NCBI RefSeq assembly: GCF_015356865.1
Contig: NZ_JAAFZA010000066.1
Location: 1-46,008 of the forward strand
Direction of reading: 5' to 3'
Length of the DNA: 46,008 nucleotides
Source: Catenulispora pinisilvae
Lineage (GTDB): Bacteria > Actinomycetota > Actinomycetes > Streptomycetales > Catenulisporaceae
Position 1 is the first letter of the stretch; every line of letters starts with the position of its first letter. Made by a program: the position numbers and the translations under genes. Shown in pieces: positions 15,428 through 23,146 of this stretch. Below the pieces are notes generated by a model. The model saw only the letters and a list, made by a program, of their open reading frames with translations, was not told the origin of the DNA and did no database searches.

Positions 15428-16821
15428 CAGGACGCCTCCATCAGCGAGCGGGCGGCGGTGCGGCAGGCCCGGGCCAGCGCGTCCTCGTCGGCGGTGGCCA
15501 GCGTGCCGTCCTGGACCACCGGATTGCCGCCGACCGCGAGCAGCCGCAGCGGGGCCGGCGGGCCGAAGACCAGCGCGGCGACCGGGTCGGCGATGTCGGC
15601 GTGACCCAGACCGTTGAGATCCCACAGCGCGACGTCGCCGAGCTTGCCGACCTCCAGCGAGCCGATCTCGGCCTCGCGCCCCAGCACCCTCGCACCGCCC
15701 ATGGTCCCCAGCCGCAGCGAGGCGCGGGCGTTGAGGGCCTCGGCCGGGTTGGAGGACAGGGCACGCAGCCGCGAGACGTACATCGCCTGCCGCAGCTCCT
15801 CCACGAGCATCCCCGACTCCTGCGACGCCGCCCCGTCCACGCCGAGTCCGACCGGGGCACCGGCGGCCAGCAGGTCCTTGATGCGCGCGTGGCCGGAGCC
15901 GAGGCGGGCGTTGGAGGATGCGCAGTGCGCGGTGCCGGTCCCGGTGTCGGCGAAGCGGCGGATCGCCGAGTCCGACAGGTGCACGCAGTGCGCCAGCCAC
16001 ACGTCCGGGCCGAGCCAGCCGAGCTTGTCGGCGTACTCCGCCGGCGTGCAGCCGTGGGTGGCCAGGCAGAACTGTTCCTCGTCGAGGGTCTCGGCCAGGT
16101 GCGTGTGCAGCCGGACCCCGTGTTCGCGGGCCAGGGACGCGCTGTGCACCATCAGGTCGCTGCTGACCGAGAACGGCGAGCACGGCGCCAGGCCGATGCG
16201 CAGCATCGAGTCGAACGAGGGGTCGTGGTAGCGCGTGATCGCGTCCTGACTCGCGGCCAGGATGTCGTCGAGCCGCTCCACCACCTCGTCCGGCGGCAGT
16301 CCGCCGTCGGACGCGCCGCGGTCCATCGAGCCGCGCGTGGGGTGGAACCGCAGGCCGATCTGGCGCGCCGCCTCGATCTCCGCGCCGAGCAGGTCGCCGC
16401 CGTGGCGCGGGAAGACGTAGTGGTGGTCGGCCGAGGTGGTGCAGCCGGTCTTGGCCAGCCAGGCCAGGCCGCCGCGGGCCGCCGCGCCGAGGGTGTCCTC
16501 GGTCAGCCGGGCCCAGATCGGATACAGCTCGACCAGCCAGCCGAACAGGGCGTCGTCCTGGGCCAGGCCGCGGGTGATCCACTGGTAGAGGTGGTGGTGG
16601 GTGTTGACCAGGCCGGGGGTGGCCAGGCAGCCGGTGCCGTCGACGACGCGCGCCCCGTACACGTAAGGCGCGGGCCCGGATCCGACGGCGGTGATCCGGC
16701 CGTCGCCGATGACGACGTATCCGGACTCGTATTCGGTGTTCGCGGCGTCGACCGTGGCGATCGCGGCGTTCTGGATGACAGTGTTCTGCTGCGCCCCGCC
16801 GCGTTCAGTGAGGGTGCTCAT
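15427..16821 (-). CDS. 8-oxoguanine deaminase-like amidohydrolase
   Basis: A 464-residue amidohydrolase of the ATZ/TRZ branch. Metal ligands are in NTHHHLYQWITRGLAQD (residues about 74-90), the histidine in LHTHLAET, the histidine in LAHCVHLSD and the aspartate in LGVDGAASQE. NTHHHLYQ with LFGWLVELYPIWARL resembles characterised 8-oxoguanine deaminases, which give urate directly, more than guanine deaminase or chlorohydrolases. It is coupled to the 2Fe-2S subunit gene by ATGA (16818-16821) and to the tiny ORF downstream. Substrate is inferred; deamination of guanine or isoguanine remains possible. Confidence 0.82.
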   Translation of the reverse strand: MSTLTERGGAQQNTVIQNAAIATVDAANTEYESGYVVIGDGRITAVGSGPAPYVYGARVVDGTGCLATPGLVNTHHHLYQWITRGLAQDDALFGWLVELYPIWARLTEDTLGAAARGGLAWLAKTGCTTSADHHYVFPRHGGDLLGAEIEAARQIGLRFHPTRGSMDRGASDGGLPPDEVVERLDDILAASQDAITRYHDPSFDSMLRIGLAPCSPFSVSSDLMVHSASLAREHGVRLHTHLAETLDEEQFCLATHGCTPAEYADKLGWLGPDVWLAHCVHLSDSAIRRFADTGTGTAHCASSNARLGSGHARIKDLLAAGAPVGLGVDGAASQESGMLVEELRQAMYVSRLRALSSNPAEALNARASLRLGTMGGARVLGREAEIGSLEVGKLGDVALWDLNGLGHADIADPVAALVFGPPAPLRLLAVGGNPVVQDGTLATADEDALARACRTAARSLMEAS

Positions 16822-17291
16822 GCGATACCGGCCTTAATAGCGGCCGCCTCGCGGACGGCGTCGAGGATCTTCTCGTAGCCCGTGCAGCGGCACAGGTTCC
16901 CGGCCAGGGCCTCCCGGATCTCCGGGTCGGACGGCTCGGGGTTGCGCTCGATGAGGTCGTGGGCCTGGACCAGCAGCCCGGGGGTGCAGAAGCCGCACTG
17001 GACGGCGCCGGCCTTGATGAAGCAGGCCTGCACCGGGTCCAGGCGGTCGCCGTCGGCGAGGCCTTCGACGGTGCGCACCTGCCGGTCCTGCACCTGGCCG
17101 GCGGCCACCAGGCAGGAGCAGACCGGGACGTCGTCGAGGTAGACGGTGCAGGACCCGCATTCGCCCTGCTCGCAGGCGTTCTTCGAACCCGGCAGGCCGA
17201 CGCGTTCGCGCAGGACGTACAGCAGGCTCTCGCCTTCCCACACGTCGTCGGCCTCGGCGCTGCGGCCGTTGACCGTGAAGGTCACTCTCAT
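16818..17291 (-). CDS. Xanthine dehydrogenase, [2Fe-2S] subunit
   Basis: A 157-residue electron-transfer subunit with two 2Fe-2S clusters. The plant-ferredoxin-type cluster cysteines are in CEQGECGSCTVYLDDVPVC. The second all-helical cluster has QCGFCTPG and LCRCTGYEKI. The length is normal. The start ATG overlaps the FAD-subunit stop (ATGA, 17288-17291) and the stop overlaps the deaminase start. The Mo subunit is not adjacent: the amidohydrolase gene and a tiny ORF lie between them. Confidence 0.95.
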   Translation of the reverse strand: MRVTFTVNGRSAEADDVWEGESLLYVLRERVGLPGSKNACEQGECGSCTVYLDDVPVCSCLVAAGQVQDRQVRTVEGLADGDRLDPVQACFIKAGAVQCGFCTPGLLVQAHDLIERNPEPSDPEIREALAGNLCRCTGYEKILDAVREAAAIKAGIA

Positions 17292-18178
17292 GTCAGTTCC
17301 TTGCTGCTCTGGCAGCTCTGGCTGCTCTGATGCTCGCGCCAGGCCCAGGTCAGGGTGCGGCGGCCCATCACCGAGAGCGCGTGCCGGCGGTAGGCGGCGG
17401 TGCCGCGGACGTCGTCGATCGGCGCGGCCGCGGCGGCCACGAGTTCGCCGAACCGGGTCGCGATCCTCGGGTCGAGGTCGGCGCGGCTGTCCCAGGGCAG
17501 CGCGTCCGCGGCGAACAGCTCGGCCTCGAACGGGCGGCGCGGGGTCGGGGCCGCGGAGCCGATGCCGGCGCCGACCTTGCGGGCCGCGACGTCCAGCGCC
17601 ACGGCGAACGAGCAGACGGCGATGACCATCGCGTTGCGGGTGCCGATCTTCGAGAACTGCTGCGGGCCCTTGGCCGGGGCCAGCAGGACCGCCTTGATCA
17701 GCTCGTCGGCGGCCATGGCGTTGCGTTTGACGCCGAGGTAGAACTCGGTGGCCGGGATCGCCCTCACGCCCCGCTCGGCGCTCTCCACCTCGATGACCGC
17801 GTCGGTGGCGACCAGCACCGGGTGCGTGTCGCCGGCCGGGGAGGCCGCGCCGAGGTTGCCGCCGACGCCGCCGCGGTTGCGGATCTGCGGCGAGCCGACG
17901 GTGCGCGAGGCCATGGCCAGGCCGGGCAGGTCGGTGCGGAGCTCGTCGATGATGCGGGCGTAGGGGACGCTCGCGCCGAGCCGGATCGTGCCGTCCGGAT
18001 CCCGGGTCCACTGCCGCAACGCCGGGATCCGGTTCAGGTCCAGCAGCGCGCCGGGGCGGCGCCGGTCGAAGTTGAGCTCGACCATGACGTCGGTGCCGCC
18101 GGCGATGGGGACCGCGTCGGGCCGCTCGGCGCGGGCGGTCAGCGCCTCGGCCCAGGTGGCGGGGCGTAGGAAGTCCAC
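17288..18178 (-). CDS. Xanthine dehydrogenase, FAD-binding subunit
   Basis: A 296-residue flavin subunit passing electrons from the iron-sulfur clusters to NAD. The FAD-binding segments are PIAGGTDVMVELNF and SPQIRNRGGVGGNLGAASPAGD, followed by the CO-dehydrogenase flavoprotein C-terminal domain. The start is GTG 18178 with GGAG about 8 nt upstream. The last residues are Ser/Gln-rich (HQSSQSCQSSKELT), a low-complexity tail just before the overlap with the 2Fe-2S gene. A 135-bp repeat-rich gap separates it from urate oxidase upstream. Confidence 0.94.
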   Translation of the reverse strand: MDFLRPATWAEALTARAERPDAVPIAGGTDVMVELNFDRRRPGALLDLNRIPALRQWTRDPDGTIRLGASVPYARIIDELRTDLPGLAMASRTVGSPQIRNRGGVGGNLGAASPAGDTHPVLVATDAVIEVESAERGVRAIPATEFYLGVKRNAMAADELIKAVLLAPAKGPQQFSKIGTRNAMVIAVCSFAVALDVAARKVGAGIGSAAPTPRRPFEAELFAADALPWDSRADLDPRIATRFGELVAAAAAPIDDVRGTAAYRRHALSVMGRRTLTWAWREHQSSQSCQSSKELT

Positions 18179-18199
18179 TGATGTGCTCCGGGGGTGCTG

Positions 18200-18313
18200 A
18201 AGGGTTCTCGGGCTGGGCCGGTCTGGACTGGGCCGGACCGGGGCCGGTTTGGACTGGACCGGGCTGCCTGGACCGGGGTGGACCGGGCTGTGCTGGGCTG
18301 GAAGGCCCGGGCC
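18200..18313. repeat. Degenerate CTGGACCGGG-type short repeats in operon gap
   Basis: The gap between the urate oxidase stop and the FAD-subunit start is built of many variants of CTGGACCGGG/CTGGGCCGG in one orientation, almost without A or T runs. It ends with the palindrome GGCCCGGGCC (18304-18313). It is the only long gap inside the convoy, so it may hold an internal promoter, an attenuator, or simply slippage-prone sequence. Confidence 0.6.
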
Positions 18314-19177
18314 TCAGGTCCAGGCCGGGCCGGGGTCGCGGGCGTCGTCGCGGCGGACGTCGCCCTCGATCAGGCCGTAGGGCCGGTCGGCGGCCAGGAA
18401 CGTCTCGTTCGGGTTGTCCAGGCCGAACGGGGCCGTGTCGTAGAGGAAGTGGTGCTTGTTCGGCAGCTTCAGCCGGACCTCGCACAGCTCCGGGCTTTCT
18501 TCCAGGACCCGCGTGCCCATCTCGAACAGTGTCTGCTGGAGCGAGCGGCTGTGCGTTCGCACAAACGCCTCCAGCAGGGCGTTCTTAGCCCGTTCGTAGG
18601 ACTTGCCCCACTCACCGGATTCGCCGGTGTGCCGCCATTGGGCGTGGATCTCGGTGGCCAGGATGCGGTCTTGGGCTTCGGCCAGCGTGGTGTATTCGTC
18701 CTTGACGTAGCCCCAGAACTCCGAGTCGGTGGAGTTCAGTACGGTGAGGTCCTTCAGGCCGCTGACGATCCAGACGTCGGTGCCGTCGTAGTGGACCGTG
18801 CAGGTCCGGGTGCCGCCGCCGACCCGCAGGAAGGAGTGCGGGCCGTCGCCGATGCGCTCCCAGGCGTGCTCGGCGACCTCGACGCGGGCGTGGGCGATGC
18901 CGGGCTGGGAGTCGACGAAGTGCCGGGCCAGCAGCAGGGCGTAGTCCTCGATCTCGACGGCGCCGTGGCGCTGGGCGAAGGCGAAGCACGTGTTCTTCAT
19001 GGTGTCGGTCGGCAGGACTCCGGAGTTGTCCCCGGTCAGGTGGGTCGCGTCCAGGTCGCCGGACAAGGCGACGGAGACGGTGAGGTCCTTGATCTGGTGG
19101 ACCGGGCCCTCCTTGGTGATCCGGACGACCCGGTTCTCGCACTTGCCGTAACGGTTGTCCCCCAGGACGATCGGCAT
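18314..19177 (-). CDS. Urate oxidase (cofactor-free uricase)
   Basis: A 287-residue uricase converting urate to 5-hydroxyisourate. It has the two-T-fold layout: GKCENRVVRI with the catalytic lysine at residue 12, LPTDTMKNTCFAFAQRH with the partner threonine at 57, GLKDLTVLNSTDSEFWGYVK (the urate-clamp region) and C-terminal LPNKHHFLYD. The start is 4 bp after the HIU hydrolase stop. The preceding and following reactions are encoded next to it. Confidence 0.96.
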   Translation of the reverse strand: MPIVLGDNRYGKCENRVVRITKEGPVHQIKDLTVSVALSGDLDATHLTGDNSGVLPTDTMKNTCFAFAQRHGAVEIEDYALLLARHFVDSQPGIAHARVEVAEHAWERIGDGPHSFLRVGGGTRTCTVHYDGTDVWIVSGLKDLTVLNSTDSEFWGYVKDEYTTLAEAQDRILATEIHAQWRHTGESGEWGKSYERAKNALLEAFVRTHSRSLQQTLFEMGTRVLEESPELCEVRLKLPNKHHFLYDTAPFGLDNPNETFLAADRPYGLIEGDVRRDDARDPGPAWT

Positions 19178-19180
19178 CGA

Positions 19181-19510
19181 CTAGCTCCCTCGATAGGTCG
19201 AGTAGGCGAATGGGCTGAGCAGCAGCGGCACGTGATGGTGCGCGTCCGGGTCGGTCACCGTGAAGGCGATCGCGACCTCGGGGTAGAAGTAGTGCTCGAC
19301 GCCGGCCGTCTGGAAGTAGGCGGCGGTATCGAAGACCAGGCGGTGCGGGCCGCCGAGCAGGTCCGGGGCGAAGCGGATGCGGCCGTCGGCGTCGGTGCGC
19401 TCCCGGGCCACCGGCAGCCAGCCGTCGGGGCGGGCCACGTCCAGGCGGACCGGGACGCCGACCGCGGGACGGCCTTGGACGGCGTCCAGGACGTGGGTGG
19501 ACAGGCTCAT
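19181..19510 (-). CDS. pucM: 5-Hydroxyisourate hydrolase (transthyretin-like)
   Basis: A 109-residue HIU hydrolase opening 5-hydroxyisourate to OHCU. It begins SLSTHVLDAVQGRPA, with the catalytic histidine at residue 6. It carries HHHVPLLLSPFAYSTY near the C-terminus and ends in YRGS, the tetrapeptide that separates HIU hydrolase from transthyretin. The start overlaps the OHCU decarboxylase stop as ATGA (19507-19510). Confidence 0.96.
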   Translation of the reverse strand: MSLSTHVLDAVQGRPAVGVPVRLDVARPDGWLPVARERTDADGRIRFAPDLLGGPHRLVFDTAAYFQTAGVEHYFYPEVAIAFTVTDPDAHHHVPLLLSPFAYSTYRGS

Positions 19511-20106
19511 TTCGCGACTCCCGTTGTGGCGGCAGCGGATTCGGCGCTGTCTTGACCTCCGGCCTTAACACCGGGAGAAGAAGATGCGGCGGTTTGCCCG
19601 ACGCGCTCCAGGCGCAACAGCACGATCTCGGCGAGCTCGGCGCGCACCACCTGCTGCTCGGTGGCGGCGTCGTGGTCCAGGCGCCGGCGAGCGGCCGCCA
19701 GGATCTCCTCGGCCGACCGGCCCGCCGCGCGGATCAGGAAGACATGGCCGAAGACCTGCTCGTATTCCGCGTTGGCCAGGGTCACTTCCCGCAGCACCGA
19801 GTCAGCGCCGCCGGCCGCCGCCGACTGCTCGGCCCGCGACCACCGCGCCTCCCGCGACTGCCCCGCCGCCTTGTCGCCGATCCGCGGATGCGCGTCGAGC
19901 GCCTCCAGCACGTCCGACCACCGCAGCGCCTTCATCGCCGCGCTCGCGGCCGACGCCAACTCGGTCCAGCCGCCGTACGGGCGTCCCGATGCCATGGCGG
20001 CCACCCAGCGCTGGCTGGCACAGCAGGCCGACAGCTCCTGCCTCGCTTGCTCCGCGGACCAGGCGTTCAACACGGTCACCGCCTCGCGGCGGGTATCACC
20101 GGGCAT
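19507..20106 (-). CDS. OHCU decarboxylase
   Basis: A 199-residue protein converting 2-oxo-4-hydroxy-4-carboxy-5-ureidoimidazoline to S-allantoin. It contains the catalytic HPRIG motif and the helix EYEQVFGHVFLIRAAGRSAEEIL seen across the family (shown here as its key residues E, F, G, F, R and S). The last 30 residues are a Ser/Ala-rich extension. The start ATG 20106 has GGAGG 6 nt upstream. It is the first gene of the minus-strand purine convoy, divergent from pucR. Confidence 0.95.
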   Translation of the reverse strand: MPGDTRREAVTVLNAWSAEQARQELSACCASQRWVAAMASGRPYGGWTELASAASAAMKALRWSDVLEALDAHPRIGDKAAGQSREARWSRAEQSAAAGGADSVLREVTLANAEYEQVFGHVFLIRAAGRSAEEILAAARRRLDHDAATEQQVVRAELAEIVLLRLERVGQTAASSSPGVKAGGQDSAESAAATTGVAK

Positions 20107-20337
20107 CAGCGCCTCCTTCCGGCTTCGTGGTGCCGAGCGGCACGATGGTCAGTGAACCGCCGCCGGCCCGGTCCCGGCCACGGGCCGAAACCATGAAGGA
20201 GCAGTCCGTCGGCGGCCGGGGTTTCGGAGGATCGTCCAAAGACGCCGCTCACAGGCCGTTCCTAAGCTGCGCGGTGCGGAGGTAGCCTCGTTTCGATCAA
20301 GACCGCCCCGAGCGCCGGCAGGAAGGGGGAGCGGCCC
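20107..20337. promoter_or_regulatory. Divergent promoter region of purine operon and pucR
   Basis: This 231-bp region separates the first purine catabolic gene from pucR. It contains CCGAAACC (20185-20192) and its exact inverse GGTTTCGG (20220-20227), with centres 35 bp apart. An imperfect palindrome, TTTCGGAGGATCGTCCAAAG, lies at 20222-20241. These are candidate binding sites for PucR. I could not identify confident -35/-10 boxes. Confidence 0.5.
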
Positions 20338-21945
20338 GTGCGACTGCGTGACCTGCTGGCCGCCCCGATGCCCGGCCTGGAGCTGCTGACCGGCGCCGAC
20401 GCCCTGCTGGAACGGGAGATCAGCTGGGTGGCGACGACCGATCTGCTGGACCCGGGCCGGTATCTGAACGGCGGCGAGCTGGTGCTGACCGGCCTGGTCT
20501 GGCGGCGCGAGCCCCGGGACTCCGAGCGGTTCGCCCGGGCCGTGGCCGAGGCCGGGGCGGCGGCCGTCGCCGCCGGCGACGCCTCCGGCGCGCCGATCCC
20601 ACCGGACCTGATCCGCGCCTGCCGCACCCACCGCACCCCGCTGTTCCGGGTCCCGACCGAGCTGGCCTTCGCCACCCTCACCGAGCACCTGGCCCGGCAG
20701 CTGTCCGCCGAGCGGGCCGCCGACATCGGCTCGGTCCTGGAGCGGCACGGCCGCCTGGTCTCGGCCTCGGCCGCCGGAACCGCGCTGGCCCCGATCCTGG
20801 AGCTGCTGGCGCAGGACGTCGGCATGCCGTGCTGGGTCCTCACCCCCGCCGCCCGGCCGGTCGCCGCCTCGCACGAGCCGATGCCGCCGCCGGAGGCCGA
20901 GGCGACGGTCCGCGAAGCGCTGCGCGCCGGACAGCTCCCGGCCCGGATCCGCCGCCGCTCGGTGTTCGCCATCAGCTCCGGCTCCCGGCTCACCGACTGG
21001 TACCTGGTCTTCGACGGCGACTACGAACGCTGGGACCCCCGGCGCCAGGCACTGGCCTGGAAGGCGGCCGCGGTGCTGGCGATCGAGCGGGAGCGGCTGG
21101 CCGCGCGCCGCGCACCGCTGCGGCAGCTGGGCGCCGAGCTGGTGCGGCTGATCGCCGAGGACGGCGGCGCCGCCGAGATCGCCGCCCGGGCCGACCTGGT
21201 CGGCGTCGGCTCGGACACCGAGGTGCAGGCGCTGGCGCTGGCCGGTCCCGCCGGCCAGTCCGGGGCGATCCTGCGGGCGCTGTTGGAGGACGTCGCCGAG
21301 GAGGTGCGGCTGCGGCTACCCGCTGCGCTCAAGCCCGGCGCCCCGGAATCCGGACCCGGCTCTGGACCCGGATCCGGGGCCGGCGCCGGATCCATCTCCG
21401 AACCCGACTTCCCGATCGCCGAGTTCCCCGACCACGCGGTCGCGCTGGTGCCGGGCCCGCCGCCGGACGTGGCCGCGCAGCTTCGCGACCTGCTCGGCGC
21501 GATGGCCGCCGGGCTCGGACGCGAGCGGCTGGCGATCGGCGTCGGCAGCCGGCGGGCCGCGGGGCTGCGGGCCACCGTCGACGAGGCCCGGCACGCGCTG
21601 CGCATCGGCCGGGCCCGCAGCGACCAGGTGAGCGTCATCGGCCACGAGGAACTGGCCTCGCACGTGCTGCTGCTGTCGGGGCTGCCGGAGGACGTGCGGG
21701 TCGCCTACCGCGATCGGCTACTGGGCCCGTTGCGGGCCTACGACGCTTTGCACCGCTCGGATCTGGAGGCCACGCTGGAGGCTTTCCTGGCGTGTTCGAC
21801 GTCGTGGACGCGCTGCGCGGAGCAGATGCACGTCCACGTCAATACCCTGCGATACCGGGTCGCCCGGATCGAGGAGCTGACCGGGCGCAGCCTGGCCGAT
21901 CTGGAGACGCAGGTGGATCTGTTCCTGGCGTTGCGGTTGCGATAG
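20338..21945 (+). CDS. pucR: PucR-family transcriptional regulator of purine catabolism
   Basis: A 535-residue regulator. The N-terminal PucR sensor domain (about 1-125) starts MRLRDLLAAPMPGLELLTGA. The C-terminal helix-turn-helix of the CdaR/PucR type shows as AEQMHVHVNTLRYRVARIEE followed by LADLETQVDLFLALRL. A Gly/Ser/Pro repeat linker lies near residues 339-355. The start is GTG 20338 with GGGGGAG upstream. Divergent position to the purine convoy strongly suggests it senses a pathway intermediate such as allantoin and controls the operon. Activator versus repressor cannot be read. Confidence 0.92.
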   Translation: MRLRDLLAAPMPGLELLTGADALLEREISWVATTDLLDPGRYLNGGELVLTGLVWRREPRDSERFARAVAEAGAAAVAAGDASGAPIPPDLIRACRTHRTPLFRVPTELAFATLTEHLARQLSAERAADIGSVLERHGRLVSASAAGTALAPILELLAQDVGMPCWVLTPAARPVAASHEPMPPPEAEATVREALRAGQLPARIRRRSVFAISSGSRLTDWYLVFDGDYERWDPRRQALAWKAAAVLAIERERLAARRAPLRQLGAELVRLIAEDGGAAEIAARADLVGVGSDTEVQALALAGPAGQSGAILRALLEDVAEEVRLRLPAALKPGAPESGPGSGPGSGAGAGSISEPDFPIAEFPDHAVALVPGPPPDVAAQLRDLLGAMAAGLGRERLAIGVGSRRAAGLRATVDEARHALRIGRARSDQVSVIGHEELASHVLLLSGLPEDVRVAYRDRLLGPLRAYDALHRSDLEATLEAFLACSTSWTRCAEQMHVHVNTLRYRVARIEELTGRSLADLETQVDLFLALRLR

Positions 21946-21962
21946 ATGCGGTTGCGATAGAT
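21933..21962 (+). repeat. Perfect 15-bp tandem duplication across the pucR stop
   Basis: GCGGTTGCGATAGAT occurs twice in direct succession (21933-21947 and 21948-21962). Each copy contains a TAG followed by AT of an ATG. The result is pucR-TAG, then a four-residue ORF (MRLR) at 21946-21960, then TAG immediately followed by the mocA ATG. Confidence 0.9.
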
Positions 21963-22566
21963 GGACGAGGTGGTGGCCGAGGTGACGGCCGAGGTGACGG
22001 CAGCTGTGCAGATCGGCGCGGTGATCCTGGCGGCCGGGGGCGGGCGGCGGCTCGGCGGACGCCCCAAAGCGCTGCTGACCCACGGCGGCGGACTACTCGT
22101 CGAGCGGGCGGTGCGCACGGCGCGCGCCGGCGGCTGCGCCGAGGTGGTCGTGGTCCTGGGCGCCGAGGCCGCCGAGGTGCGGCGGCGGGCGGACCTGACC
22201 GGGTGTGTCGTGGCGGTGAATCAGGACTGGGAGACGGGGATGGGCTCCTCGCTGCGCGCCGGGTTGGCGGCGCTGCCCGCCTCGTGCGGCGCGGCCGTGA
22301 TCCTGTTGGTGGACCAGCCTTTCGTGACGTCCGAGGCGGTCCGCGCCGTCGTCGCCGCCGGCGCGGAAGTCGCCGCCGCGACCTACGAGGGACGCCGCGG
22401 CCATCCGGTGCTGATCGCCGCCCGGCACTGGCCCGAGGCGTCGGCCGCGGCGGTGGGCGATCGGGGTGCGCGGGACTTCCTGGCCCGGCACGAGGTGGCC
22501 TCCGTGCCCTGCCACGGTTCGCCGGCCGATATCGATGTTCCCGAGGACTTGATGCTGCTTGACTGA
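21961..22566 (+). CDS. mocA: Molybdenum cofactor cytidylyltransferase (MocA-like)
   Basis: A 201-residue nucleotidyltransferase of the MobA/MocA type, expected to make molybdopterin cytosine dinucleotide for the xanthine dehydrogenase encoded nearby. Motifs: AVILAAGGGRRLGGRPKALL (nucleotide loop), ILLVDQPFVTSE (metal aspartate) and EGRRGHPVLI, typical of MocA. The ATG at 21961 has no clear Shine-Dalgarno. GTG 22006, just before QIGAVILAAGG and preceded by GAGGTG, is a serious alternative. The extra 15 residues come from a short DNA repeat. It is likely co-transcribed with pucR. Confidence 0.88.
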   Translation: MDEVVAEVTAEVTAAVQIGAVILAAGGGRRLGGRPKALLTHGGGLLVERAVRTARAGGCAEVVVVLGAEAAEVRRRADLTGCVVAVNQDWETGMGSSLRAGLAALPASCGAAVILLVDQPFVTSEAVRAVVAAGAEVAAATYEGRRGHPVLIAARHWPEASAAAVGDRGARDFLARHEVASVPCHGSPADIDVPEDLMLLD

Positions 22567-22596
22567 GAGTAAACACCACGAAGACGAAGGACGCTG

Positions 22597-23115
22597 ATGG
22601 CGCGCATCAGAACCCTGAAGGACGTCCACCCGACCCGTCGCGGGATCGTGCTCGCCTGGTGGGCGTTCACCGTCACCTTCGGCGGGCTCCGGCTGCTGAC
22701 CTGGGCCATCCACGTGCACGTGGGCGGCTTCGGGAACGTGACGGCGGGCAGCGTGCACATCCACCACTATCTGTGGGGGATCCTGATCCTGATATGCGTG
22801 GCCGCGGCCGGGGTCATAGAGCGCTCGCCGCAGTGGCACGCGTGGATGGGGTTGTTCTTCGGGATCGGGCTGGCGCTGGTGGTGGACGAGGCGGCGCTGC
22901 TGATCGAGTTGAAGGACGTCTACTGGACCGGAGCCGGCGGGGTGAGCGTGGCGATCGCGCTGATCCTGATCGGGCTGGCCGGGAGCATCTTGGCGCTCAT
23001 GTGGGTCCGCGGCATCGAGGAGGAGAAACAGGAGAAGAGAGAGGAAAGCCCTACCGGCTCGCCAGGCTCCGCCCCCTCGCCAGAGCAGCCCGATCGCGAT
23101 AAAACAGAGCTCTGA
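22597..23115 (+). CDS. Small integral membrane protein, unknown function
   Basis: A 172-residue protein with about four membrane segments (around 18-38, 55-75, 83-105, 115-140) and a charged tail rich in Glu, Lys, Pro and Ser. Conserved-looking polar groups sit in or near the membrane: VHIHHYLWG in segment 2 and VVDEAALLIELKDVYW after segment 3. The histidine cluster and acidic residues could bind a metal or protons. It starts 30 bp after mocA and may share its transcript. I do not recognise a characterised family. Confidence 0.8.
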   Translation: MARIRTLKDVHPTRRGIVLAWWAFTVTFGGLRLLTWAIHVHVGGFGNVTAGSVHIHHYLWGILILICVAAAGVIERSPQWHAWMGLFFGIGLALVVDEAALLIELKDVYWTGAGGVSVAIALILIGLAGSILALMWVRGIEEEKQEKREESPTGSPGSAPSPEQPDRDKTEL

Positions 23116-23146
23116 GTTACTCGGCAGTGCCTCCGAAGGAGCCCGC

